From Acidobacteriota bacterium (GTDB taxonomy: Bacteria; Acidobacteriota; Vicinamibacteria; Vicinamibacterales; UBA2999), in NCBI GenBank assembly GCA_016184455.1, contig JACPCS010000107.1, positions 1 through 64,000 on the forward strand: 64,000 nt of DNA, read 5' to 3'. Under the pieces are notes generated by a model. It was not told where the DNA came from and ran no database searches. It was given only the letters and a program-made list of their open reading frames with translations. The translations under genes were made by a program, and so were the position numbers. Positions 56,760 through 64,000 of the stretch are shown in pieces (position 1 is the stretch's first letter; each line of letters begins with the position of its first letter).

Positions 56760-57440
56760 CTATCCGCGGCGACGCAGTGCTCGAAGCACGCGCTCGGATT
56801 TCAACGTCTTCTCCAGATGCATCGTAATCAGTCCCCGGTGCAGCTGCTCGAGCTCGCGGAGCGTCGCGCGCGCGGCGGGCACATCACCGATCCGTTCCGG
56901 GGCGACGGTCCGCGCCGCCGAGAGAAACGCAGCCGCGCTGGCCGAGAGCGCACCACGCGCTTCCGGGTAGACGCCCTGGAGGCGCAGCAGCCAGTACTCG
57001 AAGTAGCGCGCCAGCGGCTCGACAGGCGCTCCTCCGCCGAGCGCGCTCAGCATCGACGCGCCCAGGCGATAGAGCCGCTCGTCGGCGTCGGCCTCCTGCG
57101 CCCACTCGTCGAGCAGCTCCGCAAAATAGCCCACGTACCCCAGCGCATTGCCCTCGAGTGGGTGGCGGCCGGCTTTCGCCGGACCTCCGAGCGCCAGCGG
57201 CGATCGAATCGGCTCGGCGAAATTGAGGCCGACCAGCTCACGCCGCTCTTTCTCGAAATAGGCGACGCGCGCTTCGGTCAGCGGCTCGAGCGCGCCGAGA
57301 AACCGCGACCGCACGCGCCGCGCCCCTTTCGCCACGCCCCGCTTCTTGCCCCGATCGCGAGTAAGGAACACGACAATGCGATCGGCCTCGCCGAGCGTGT
57401 ACGTGCGGAGGATCAGCGCGTCGGCGGTGTACAGAGGCAC
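56760..57440 (-). CDS. recO: DNA repair protein RecO, zinc finger lost
   Basis: 226 residues. OB-fold N-terminus ([30 protein letters not shown]) and a helical C-domain ([15 protein letters not shown]). Many RecO proteins have a four-Cys zinc site after that point; here there is no cysteine in the whole protein and the segment reads straight into [13 protein letters not shown], so the finger has been removed. A palindrome (57166-57187) inserts [10 protein letters not shown] in the middle region. Between mgtE and glyQ in an operon. Confidence 0.88.
   Translation of the reverse strand: MPLYTADALILRTYTLGEADRIVVFLTRDRGKKRGVAKGARRVRSRFLGALEPLTEARVAYFEKERRELVGLNFAEPIRSPLALGGPAKAGRHPLEGNALGYVGYFAELLDEWAQEADADERLYRLGASMLSALGGGAPVEPLARYFEYWLLRLQGVYPEARGALSASAAAFLSAARTVAPERIGDVPAARATLRELEQLHRGLITMHLEKTLKSERVLRALRRRG
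57166..57187. repeat. Palindrome translated inside recO
   Basis: CCGGC-TTTC-GCCGG hairpin with flanking GGCGG/ACC; on the coding strand it yields [10 protein letters not shown]. The surrounding residues are RecO-like, so this is an insertion into a loop. Confidence 0.5.
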
Positions 57441-57455
57441 AAAACCACGTCTATT

Positions 57456-58829
57456 TTACCCGCCGGGTGCGAGATAGCGCATGAACACCGTCGCGAGGCC
57501 CAGGAACGAAAAGAAGCCAAAGACGTCGGTCAGCGTGGTGACGAAGACGGATGAGGCGAGCGCCGGATCGACGTTGGCGGCGCGCAGACCGAGCGGAATC
57601 AGCGTCCCGGCCGTGGCCGCCACGAACATGTTGATGATCATCGCCGCGCACAGCACCAGACCGAGGACAGGGCTGCCGCGGGTGACCCATGCCACGGCGG
57701 CCGCGACCAGACCCAGCACGACACCATTGCCGACACCGACCGCCGCCTCCTTGACGAGCGCCTTGCGCGAGTTGCTCCACGTCAGCTCTCCGAGCGCAAT
57801 GCCGCGAATGATCACCGTCAAGGTCTGCGTGGCCGCATTGCCGCCCATCCCGGCCACGATCGGCATGAAGACGGCGAGCGCCGTGATGCGCTCGATCGTC
57901 CCCTCGAACAGCGCGACCACCGAGGCCGCCACGAACGCGGTCACGAGATTGACGCCGAGCCACGGCAGCCGCTTCCGCAGTGACTCGCCGGCCGGCGTGA
58001 ACGCCCGCTCGTCGCCCGCGACGCCTGCCAGCCGGTAAATGTCCTCGGTCGCCTCTTCCTTGATGACGTCGATGACGTCGTCCACGGTGATGACGCCGAC
58101 CAGCTTGTTCTCCTCATCGACGACGGGAATCGCCAGCAGGTTGTACGAAGCAACCTGCCGCGCCACCTCCTCCTGGTCCATGTCGACTCGGGCGCTGATG
58201 AGGTCGGTCGTCATGATCCGCTTGAGCGGCGTCTCGGGCGAAACGAGCAGCAGGCGGCGCAGCGACGTGACGCCGACCAGATGGCGCCGCTCGTCGACGA
58301 CGTAGAGATAGAAGACCATCTCGACGTCGCGGTTGGTCTGCAGCTCGGTGATCGCCTCGCCGACCGTCATGTCCTCGTTGAGCGCGAAGACGTGCGGGTT
58401 CATGATGCGGCCGGCGGTCTGCTCGTCGTACTCGAGGAGGTTCTCGACCTCGCCCGACTGCTTCGGCCGCATGAGTTCCAGGACGGCGGCCGAGAGTTCC
58501 TCCGGCAGGTGATCGATCAGTGCCGCCGCATCATCGGAGGGAATCTCCTGGGCCAGACGGGCGATGTCCTCGGCCGAGCGCGTCGCCAGCAGCGCCGCGC
58601 CCGCCTCCGGGCCCAGCTCGGAAATCGCCTCCATCGCCAGTCGGCCGTTGCGCTCGGCGAGCAGGCTGAAGGTGGCCTGACGGTCGCGTTCGGGAAGCTC
58701 GCTGAAGATCTGGGCGAGGTCGGCCGGATGCTGCTTCTGCAGCAGGTTCAGCAGGTTGGCGGTCGCACCGATGCGCAGCAGCCGTCTGACCGAGTCGAGG
58801 ACGAGATCGATTCTTCGCTGCGCCGCCAT
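57456..58829 (-). CDS. mgtE: Magnesium transporter MgtE
   Basis: 457 residues. N-domain superhelix (HPADLAQIFSELPERDR), CBS pair (MNPHVFALNEDMTVGEAI; MTTDLISARVDMDQEEV; GVITVDDVIDVI) and a five-helix membrane domain with the pore-lining PIVAGMGGNAATQTLTV. CBS domains sense cytosolic Mg2+. Head of the minus-strand operon continuing with recO-glyQ-glyS-ppdK-corA-mutL. A plausible extended -10 lies upstream. Confidence 0.95.
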   Translation of the reverse strand: MAAQRRIDLVLDSVRRLLRIGATANLLNLLQKQHPADLAQIFSELPERDRQATFSLLAERNGRLAMEAISELGPEAGAALLATRSAEDIARLAQEIPSDDAAALIDHLPEELSAAVLELMRPKQSGEVENLLEYDEQTAGRIMNPHVFALNEDMTVGEAITELQTNRDVEMVFYLYVVDERRHLVGVTSLRRLLLVSPETPLKRIMTTDLISARVDMDQEEVARQVASYNLLAIPVVDEENKLVGVITVDDVIDVIKEEATEDIYRLAGVAGDERAFTPAGESLRKRLPWLGVNLVTAFVAASVVALFEGTIERITALAVFMPIVAGMGGNAATQTLTVIIRGIALGELTWSNSRKALVKEAAVGVGNGVVLGLVAAAVAWVTRGSPVLGLVLCAAMIINMFVAATAGTLIPLGLRAANVDPALASSVFVTTLTDVFGFFSFLGLATVFMRYLAPGG

Positions 58830-58862
58830 GATGCAGGTCCGTCTGGCACGTGCAAACAGCTC

Positions 58863-58868
58863 AATGTA
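58863..58868 (-). promoter_or_regulatory. Putative extended -10 of mgtE
   Basis: Minus strand TGC-TACATT, an extended -10 type, about 34 nt before the mgtE ATG. CTGTCA lies 19 nt further upstream as a weak -35. Confidence 0.3.
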
Positions 58869-58949
58869 GCACGCGAAACTGCGCTATTGACAGCGTTTTG
58901 GCGACGATGGCATCGTCGTCCCGAGGTCGGGCGCCTGGAAAGGTCATGC

Positions 58950-59234
58950 ATGGACACGCTGATTGTTCCAGGCCCGTTGCAAGCCACGCTCGGTCACCAA
59001 GCATCCGAGGGGCTGGGTGAAATGTTCGGGCTGTACCACCAGATCGCGACCGACCGCTTCGAACGGCGCCTCGCCGAAGAGATCGCGGCCGTCCGCGTAG
59101 AGATGCACCAGGGCTTCGCGGGCCTGCGACAGGAAATGGCGAGCCTGCGGGTCGAATGGCTGAAGTGGTCCTTCCTCTTCTGGATCGGCCACGTGGGGAT
59201 TACGCTCGGCGTCGTTGCCTACATGGTCCGGTAG
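58950..59234 (+). CDS. Small coiled-coil protein with C-terminal membrane helix
   Basis: 94 residues. A helix with heptad pattern (RRLAEEIAAVRVEMHQGFAGL, then QEMASLRVEWLKW) followed by one transmembrane helix (SFLFWIGHVGITLGVVAYMV). Similar in plan to DUF1640/CCDC90-like proteins. ATG at 58950 with GGAAAGG upstream. Lone plus-strand gene, convergent with era. Confidence 0.65.
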   Translation: MDTLIVPGPLQATLGHQASEGLGEMFGLYHQIATDRFERRLAEEIAAVRVEMHQGFAGLRQEMASLRVEWLKWSFLFWIGHVGITLGVVAYMVR

Positions 59235-59243
59235 CGGCGTTGT

Positions 59244-60137
59244 CTACCGCCGCGGCCGTTGCAACCCCATTTCGTCGAGCACCCGATCGTCGTCGCGCCA
59301 CTCGGATTTCACTTTCACGCGAAGGTCGAGATAGACGCGCGTGCCGAAGAAGCGCTCCAGCTCTCCACGCGCGGCGGTGCCGATCTGCTTGATCATGGCG
59401 CCGCCCTTGCCGACGACGATCGGCTTCTGCGACTCGCGCTCGACGAGAATGGTGCCGTAGATCCGTACGAGCTTCTGCGCGGCCACTTCCTCGAAGTGAT
59501 CGACCACGACGGCCGTTGAAAACGGCAGCTCGGCGTGCGTGAGCTGCAGCACCTGCTCGCGCACGATCTCGGCCACGAAGAAGGTCTCGGGCTGATCGGT
59601 CACGAAGTCGGGCGGATAGAGCGGCTCACCCTCTGGCAGGTACTGCAGGAACAGCCGCTCCAGCACGTCGACGTTGGTGCCGCCGGTCGCGGAGATCGGC
59701 ACGATCTCGACGAACGGATGCTCCCGGTGGTACTGGTCGATCATCGGCAGCAGCTTCGGCTTCGCGATCAGATCCACCTTGTTCAACGCCAGGATCGCGG
59801 GCGTCTTCGCCTCCTTCACCAGCGAGAGCAGATGGCGATCGCCCGGGCCGGGCTTGACCGAGACATCGACGACGAGCGTCAGCAGGTCGACTTCGCGCAT
59901 CGCCTCGAGCGCCAGATCGACCATGCGCACGTTCATGCGGTGCGTCGGCTTGTGCACGCCGGGCGTGTCGACGAACACGACCTGGCCGTCCGGATAGTTC
60001 TTCACGCCGACGATGCGCGTACGGGTCGTCTGAGGCTTGTCGGAGACGATCGCCAGCTTGTGGCCGACGATGCGGTTGAGCAGCGTCGATTTGCCGGCGT
60101 TCGGCCGGCCGATGAAGGAGACGAAGCCCGCTTTCAT
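59244..60137 (-). CDS. era: GTPase Era
   Basis: 297 residues. G1 GRPNAGKSTL, G2/G3 with FVDTPGVHKP, G4 LNKVDL, G5 ISATGG, then a KH domain (IVGKGGAMIKQIGTAARGELERF) that binds the 3' end of 16S rRNA. Ribosome assembly. It follows the CorC-like gene after a spacer carrying a GAF relic. Confidence 0.97.
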   Translation of the reverse strand: MKAGFVSFIGRPNAGKSTLLNRIVGHKLAIVSDKPQTTRTRIVGVKNYPDGQVVFVDTPGVHKPTHRMNVRMVDLALEAMREVDLLTLVVDVSVKPGPGDRHLLSLVKEAKTPAILALNKVDLIAKPKLLPMIDQYHREHPFVEIVPISATGGTNVDVLERLFLQYLPEGEPLYPPDFVTDQPETFFVAEIVREQVLQLTHAELPFSTAVVVDHFEEVAAQKLVRIYGTILVERESQKPIVVGKGGAMIKQIGTAARGELERFFGTRVYLDLRVKVKSEWRDDDRVLDEMGLQRPRR

Positions 60138-60144
60138 CCGTCGT

Positions 60145-60170
60145 GGCGCGCCGCGCGGCGCGCCGGCACG
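60145..60170. repeat. GC-rich palindrome and 14-bp direct repeat
   Basis: Perfect 20-bp palindrome GGCGCGCC-GCGC-GGCGCGCC. Its right half plus GGCACG (60157-60170) recurs exactly at 60415-60428, so a 14-bp direct repeat brackets the GAF relic. Confidence 0.6.
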
Positions 60171-60249
60171 GCGATGATAGCCGAGGCGTGCCGGCCGCCG
60201 GCGCTCAAGCGGCGTGGGCCGAATCCGCCACCTCGGCCGGCGCGGCAGT

Positions 60250-60405
60250 GCGTATCGGAGAACGGCTCGTCCTGCGATGAATAGAACGTCAGCACGCCGA
60301 CCAGCCGGTCGCCCGCGATGGACGCGACCGCGAGCGCACTGCGCAGCCCCAACTGCCCGGTGCCTCGTCGGGGAGCTCGAGGTGCGGATCCGCGTTGATC
60401 ATTCT
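60250..60405 (-). pseudogene. GAF-domain relic
   Basis: In one frame INADPHLELPDEAPG, then with a frame change QLGLRSALAVASIAG and DRLVGVLTFYSSQDEPFSDTH. These are the second half of a GAF domain (R-S-A-L-x-V-P, G-x-L-x-L-Y-S, FS-x-x-H). No start, no other domain, frame broken: a small fragment left by recombination. Confidence 0.75.
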
Positions 60406-61643
60406 GTCTCTGCGGGCGCGCCGGCACGACGGCGCGCCCGCACTTTCGTGATCCGCCGCCGCTCCACTTCCAGCACTTCCACGGCCAGATCGTCGATCTC
60501 GAACGTCTCGCCCACGTACGGCATGCGGCCCAGGTGCGACAGCAGGTAGCCGCCGAGCGTCTCGAATCCCTCGCGCTCGATCTCGACGCCCAGCCGCTCG
60601 CGCACCTCGTCGACGCTCACCTTGCCGCTGAAGACGAACACGCCCTCGCCTTCGTCGGTCACCGTCTCGGCCTCCACGTCGTACTCGTCGCGAATCTCGC
60701 CGACGATCTCCTCGAGCAGGTCCTCGACGGTCACGAGGCCCGCGGTCCCGCCGTACTCGTCGACGACGATCGCCATCTGCGCCTGACGCCGCTGCATCTC
60801 CTTCAGCAGCTCGGAGACTCGCTTGCTCTCCGGCACCATGTACGCCGACCGCATCAGCGTCGTCAGCGGCGGCTCGGCGCCGGGCGGGAGCGCCACCAGG
60901 TCCTTGACGAAGACGATGCCGAGGATATTGTCGAGGTCCTTGCGATAGACCGGGATGCGCGAGTACTGCTCCTCGCGGAAGAGCGTGCGCAGGTCCGTCA
61001 GCGTCGCATCGGCCGGAATCGCCACGATGTCGGGCCGCGGCGTCATCACCTCGCGCACGACCGTCTCGGTGAAGTCGACGATCGACTGCAGCAGCTCGCG
61101 CCCTTCTTCTTCCGAGATGGCGGCCTCGCCGGCGGCCGCCTCGGCGGCCGCTGCCGCGCTCGGCGCCGCGCCGGCGTCTGCGCCCGCGGTCGCGGCAGCC
61201 TCACGTTCGCTGCGAATGCCCGCCAGATCGATGAGGGTCCGCGTGACGGGCCGCAGCGCCCGCCCGAGCGGATCGAAGGCGGGCAGCAGCACGTCGAGCA
61301 CGCGCTCGGGGTCGCGCCGCGCCATCAGCATCGGGAGCAGATGCTCGCAGACGACGACGAACGCGACCAGCGAGACGAAGAAGGTTGCGGTGGACCGCGC
61401 ATCCTCGAGCGTGCTCAGACGGGCGATCAGGACGCCCGCCATCACGGTGCAGAGGCCGATCAGAATCCGTGCAGGAATGAAGAGCTGGAGCGGATCGTCG
61501 AGGTAGCGGCCGAGGCGATCGCTGCGGCCGCCGCGCTCGGCCATGAGCCGCAGCGACAGCCGCATCAGCGCGCTGAATGCGGCCTGGATCGAGCCCAGAA
61601 CCACGGTGGCGCACGCGAGAAGGAACAGAGCGAGCGGGATCAC
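60399..61643 (-). CDS. CorC/HlyC-family CBS transporter-associated protein
   Basis: 414 residues. Hydrophobic N-terminal part (ALFLLACATVVLGSIQAAF; LVAFVVVCEHLLPML), a linker with poly-Ala, then a CBS pair (EVMTPRPDIVAIPADATL; QMAIVVDEYGGTAGLVTVEDLLEEIVGEI) and a C-terminal CorC_HlyC domain. Family linked to Mg/Co efflux. The last residues (RARRRAGAPAETE) are encoded by a palindrome at 60412-60441. Overlaps ybeY by 4 nt. Confidence 0.88.
   Translation of the reverse strand: MIPLALFLLACATVVLGSIQAAFSALMRLSLRLMAERGGRSDRLGRYLDDPLQLFIPARILIGLCTVMAGVLIARLSTLEDARSTATFFVSLVAFVVVCEHLLPMLMARRDPERVLDVLLPAFDPLGRALRPVTRTLIDLAGIRSEREAAATAGADAGAAPSAAAAAEAAAGEAAISEEEGRELLQSIVDFTETVVREVMTPRPDIVAIPADATLTDLRTLFREEQYSRIPVYRKDLDNILGIVFVKDLVALPPGAEPPLTTLMRSAYMVPESKRVSELLKEMQRRQAQMAIVVDEYGGTAGLVTVEDLLEEIVGEIRDEYDVEAETVTDEGEGVFVFSGKVSVDEVRERLGVEIEREGFETLGGYLLSHLGRMPYVGETFEIDDLAVEVLEVERRRITKVRARRRAGAPAETE
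60412..60441. repeat. 12-bp-stem hairpin in the 3' end of the CorC-like gene
   Basis: GCGGGCGCGCCG, loop GCACGA, CGGCGCGCCCGC: perfect arms. It overlaps the C-terminal codons and contains the second copy of the 14-bp direct repeat (60415-60428). Confidence 0.7.
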
Positions 61644-62125
61644 CGGTGCCTCTCGATCAGGCCTGCACGCAGGCCGCCGCGGGCTCGCAGCCTGGCCTCG
61701 AGCCGGGCCATCTGCCCCGCGTCGCGCTCGTGATCATAGCCAAGAAGGTGCAGCAGGCCGTGGAGCGCCAGCACGCGCAGTTCCGCCTGGAGCGAGTGCC
61801 CCGCCTCGCGCGCCTGCCGGCGCGCCACGCCGGCGGCGACGACGATGTCGCCCAGATTGTCGGGCTCTTCGGCGGGGAACGACAGCACGTCGGTGGGCCG
61901 GTCGATCCGGCGGTAGCGCCGGTTGAGCCGGCGGACGTCGCCGTCCGAGACGATAGCGACCGTCACCACGCCACGCGCGCGCGCGGGCGCCACCGAACCG
62001 AGCCAGCGCGCGAGCCCCGGCGCGCGGACGCCGAGGGGCGCCACGACCTCGACGTGCAGTCGGGCCCGCCGGGATCGCGACCCGGATCCCGGCTCCCGGC
62101 TCCCGGCTCCCGGCTGATCAGTCAT
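61640..62125 (-). CDS. ybeY: Endoribonuclease YbeY
   Basis: 161 residues. Zinc motif H-x3-H-x5-H in [15 protein letters not shown] and family stretch [18 protein letters not shown]. 16S rRNA maturation. The N-terminus ([20 protein letters not shown]) is translated heptamer array, so the conserved protein starts near LHVEVV; the actual start may be downstream. Overlaps phoH by 8 nt; phoH-ybeY-corC-era is a classic order. Confidence 0.92.
   Translation of the reverse strand: MTDQPGAGSREPGSGSRSRRARLHVEVVAPLGVRAPGLARWLGSVAPARARGVVTVAIVSDGDVRRLNRRYRRIDRPTDVLSFPAEEPDNLGDIVVAAGVARRQAREAGHSLQAELRVLALHGLLHLLGYDHERDAGQMARLEARLRARGGLRAGLIERHR
62078..62116. repeat. Heptamer array at the phoH/ybeY junction
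   Basis: CGACCCG, GATCCCG, then three identical GCTCCCG units and GCTGATC; the phase starts possibly at GGGATCG (62071). On the coding strand it encodes a Gly/Ser/Arg-rich start for ybeY. Confidence 0.85.
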
Positions 62126-63077
62126 TCGAGCGGGCGCCGTTCGCGTAGGCTTCGTACGCCTTGACGATCTGCTGCACCAGCTTGTGGCGCACGACGTCCT
62201 TGTCGTCGAAGTAGGCGAACCCGATCCCTTCCACGTCTTTGACGATCTTGAGCACCTCGACGAGGCCCGACATGCGCGCGTGCGGCAGGTCGATCTGGGT
62301 GATGTCGCCCGTCACCACCGCCTTCGACCCGAAACCGAGCCGCGTGAGGAACATCTTCATCTGCTCGGAGGTGGTGTTCTGCGCCTCGTCCAGAATGACG
62401 AAGGCGTCGTTCAGCGTGCGCCCGCGCATGAACGCAATCGGCGCCACCTCGATCACGCCGCGCTCGATGAGCCGCGTCGCCTTTTCGACGTCCATCATGT
62501 CGAAGAGCGCGTCGTAGAGGGGGCGGAGGTACGGATTGACCTTTTCCTGCAGGTCGCCCGGCAGGAACCCGAGCTTCTCCCCCGCCTCGACGGCCGGCCG
62601 CGCCAGAATGATCCGGCTCACCTTCTTGGCCACCAGGTAGCTGACGGCCTGCGCCATCGCCAGGTACGTCTTGCCGGTGCCGGCGGGACCCACGCCAAAG
62701 ACGATGTCGAAGCGATCGATCGCGTCGAGGTACTTCCGCTGGTTGACGCTCTTCGGGGTGACGCGCCGGCGCGTGGTCTGGCGGGCGCCCCCCTTCATGA
62801 AGTAGTCGCGCAGATCGAGGTCGGCGTTCTCGACGAGCAGATCCGCCGCGATCTTCACGTCGCCGTTGGCGAGCGCGTACCCCTCGTCCATGAGGATGCG
62901 AAGCTGGTCGAAGATCTGCTGCGCCCGCAGCTCGTCGGCCGGGCTCCCTTCGACCGTCAGCTGCGCGCCATGGGTGCGGATGTCGACGTTCAGGAGCGAC
63001 TCGATGTGCTTCAGGTTGGCGTCGTGGGCGCCGTAGAGCGTCTCGATGCGTTCCTCGGGCAGGGCAATCTTTCTCAT
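62118..63077 (-). CDS. phoH: PhoH-family ATPase
   Basis: 319 residues from the ATG at 63077 (MRKIALPEE). Walker [18 protein letters not shown], Walker [29 protein letters not shown] and [11 protein letters not shown]. Probably RNA-related; associated with YbeY. Start overlaps the aspS stop (ATGA). Confidence 0.95.
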   Translation of the reverse strand: MRKIALPEERIETLYGAHDANLKHIESLLNVDIRTHGAQLTVEGSPADELRAQQIFDQLRILMDEGYALANGDVKIAADLLVENADLDLRDYFMKGGARQTTRRRVTPKSVNQRKYLDAIDRFDIVFGVGPAGTGKTYLAMAQAVSYLVAKKVSRIILARPAVEAGEKLGFLPGDLQEKVNPYLRPLYDALFDMMDVEKATRLIERGVIEVAPIAFMRGRTLNDAFVILDEAQNTTSEQMKMFLTRLGFGSKAVVTGDITQIDLPHARMSGLVEVLKIVKDVEGIGFAYFDDKDVVRHKLVQQIVKAYEAYANGARSND

Positions 63078-64000
63078 TTCTTGATCGTGATGTGCAACTC
63101 CCTCAATTGTTTGGAATCGACGGGTGACGGCGCGTCCGACATCAGGTCCACCGCGTTGGCCGTCTTGGGAAACGCGATGACCTCGCGAATCGAGCTCTCG
63201 CCGGCGAGAATCGCGCAGAGGCGGTCGAGGCCGATCGCGATGCCGCCGTGCGGCGGCGTCCCGTACTCGAGCGCCTCGAGGAAGAACCCGAATCGCAGCG
63301 TCGCTTCCTCCGGGCTGATGTTGAGCAGCGAGAAGATCCGACGCTGCAGCTCGGCGTCGTGGATACGAATGCTGCCGCCGGCGACCTCGCTCCCATTCAA
63401 CACCAGATCGTACGCCTTGGCCCGCACGGCTCCCGGCTCGGCTTCGAGACGGCCGAGGTCCTCGTCGCTCGGCGAGGTGAACGGATGGTGCATCGAGACG
63501 TAGCGCCGCTCCGTCGGATCCCACTCCAGCAAGGGAAAGTCCACGACCCACGTGAACGCGTACTGGTTGGCGTCGAGCAGCCCTTTCTGCCGAGCCAGGT
63601 TGAGCCTGAGCTGGCCGAGGAGCTTCGACGTCGGGTCGGGCTCGCCCGCCGCCACGAGCAGCAGGTCGCCGTTGCCGGCGCCCGCGGCATCGAGCATCTG
63701 CCTCACGCCCTCGTCGCCGAGCGCCTTCATGATCGAGCTGGTGATCGTCCCGTCCGCAGCGCGGCGCGCCCACACGAGACCCGCCGCCCCCATCTGCTTC
63801 GCCTGATCGACCATGCCGTCGACCTCGCTCCGCGAATAGCCGCCGGCGTTCGTCACGACGAAGCCGCGGACGGTGCCGCCCCCCGCCACGATCTCGCGGA
63901 ACACGCGGAAGCCCGACTCCCGGAACACCTCGCGCAGATCCTGGATCGGCATCCCGCAGCGGAGGTCGGGCTTGTCGGACCCGTATGTCGCGATCGCCTC
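63074..64000 (-). CDS. aspS: Aspartyl-tRNA synthetase, partial
   Basis: C-terminal ~309 residues; the gene continues beyond the right edge (upstream frame reads [14 protein letters not shown]). Bacterial-type insert domain ([22 protein letters not shown]), [19 protein letters not shown], and class II motif 3 [26 protein letters not shown]. Whether it is discriminating or non-discriminating cannot be judged here. Confidence 0.96.
   Translation of the reverse strand, partial: EAIATYGSDKPDLRCGMPIQDLREVFRESGFRVFREIVAGGGTVRGFVVTNAGGYSRSEVDGMVDQAKQMGAAGLVWARRAADGTITSSIMKALGDEGVRQMLDAAGAGNGDLLLVAAGEPDPTSKLLGQLRLNLARQKGLLDANQYAFTWVVDFPLLEWDPTERRYVSMHHPFTSPSDEDLGRLEAEPGAVRAKAYDLVLNGSEVAGGSIRIHDAELQRRIFSLLNISPEEATLRFGFFLEALEYGTPPHGGIAIGLDRLCAILAGESSIREVIAFPKTANAVDLMSDAPSPVDSKQLRELHITIKK

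Overview
The window is a 64 kb piece of a high-GC bacterial chromosome, most likely from an Acidobacteriota member (Vicinamibacteria-like). The clearest clue is the VWA-domain protein at 31693-32610, which has the N-terminal layout of the 'VWFA-related, acidobacterial' family. Supporting clues are a TPR-type signalling regulator, kinase-ATPase-TPR and kinase-TolB proteins, and an Mla-type lipid transporter. This placement is inference. There is no rRNA, CRISPR array, phage or intact transposon. Coding density is very high, with many 1-8 bp overlaps between genes.

Layout. 1-2.3 kb: a TPR-type regulator cut by the left edge and apparently frameshifted, then a DUF4399 lipoprotein. 2.4-11 kb (+): a housekeeping run aroC-def-fmt-rsmB-PASTA-rpe-ybgC-epimerase-bamD-FlgT-like. 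11-14 kb: pgsA (-), then a sugar-nucleotidyltransferase and a phosphomannomutase. 14.1-16 kb: tRNA-Gly(CCC), a cobalamin riboswitch and a reduced cobalamin operon (CobS fragment, CobC-like phosphatase, CobU). 16-21 kb: an OMP, deoC/rpiB with unusual N-terminal extensions, hpt, a membrane-anchored amidohydrolase, upp and tRNA-Val(CAC), which together form a nucleoside/sugar-phosphate salvage neighbourhood. 21-26.8 kb: a nucleotidyltransferase with an overlapping small partner, a peroxiredoxin, a giant kinase-ATPase-TPR regulator and exported unknowns. 26.5-31.6 kb (-): uvrB-mlaE-mlaF-mlaD-small membrane protein. 31.7-38.5 kb: VWA protein, DHH phosphoesterase with a Rossmann-like head, two ACT proteins, a CBS protein and a PLP enzyme. 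38.6-47.2 kb: a sensor/di-haem peroxidase fusion, a patatin-like protein lacking its serine, greA, an rRNA methyltransferase, rarA, a secreted-type protease and a collapsed kinase pseudogene. 47.2-58.8 kb (-): coiled-coil proteins and a long run mgtE-recO-glyQ-glyS-ppdK-corA-mutL. 59-64 kb (-): aspS-phoH-ybeY-CorC-like-era, with a GAF-domain relic before era.

The most unusual feature is a dispersed set of short tandem repeat arrays with a strict 7-bp period. At least eleven occur. Each uses a different heptamer, and several are arranged as an inverted pair of arrays able to form a long hairpin. All sit at gene junctions and often run into coding sequence. They supply the start region of OMP, BamD and YbeY, the end of RarA, a probable Shine-Dalgarno for YbgC and the uvrB leader. 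They resemble in principle the heptameric STRR repeats known from heterocystous cyanobacteria. A second layer consists of small palindromes (near 1.86, 44.85, 49.17, 57.17 and 60.4 kb), several of which are translated inside conserved proteins (MutL, RecO, protease, CorC). Gene wear is also visible: the CobS fragment, kinase pseudogene, GAF relic and a domain-swap peroxidase.
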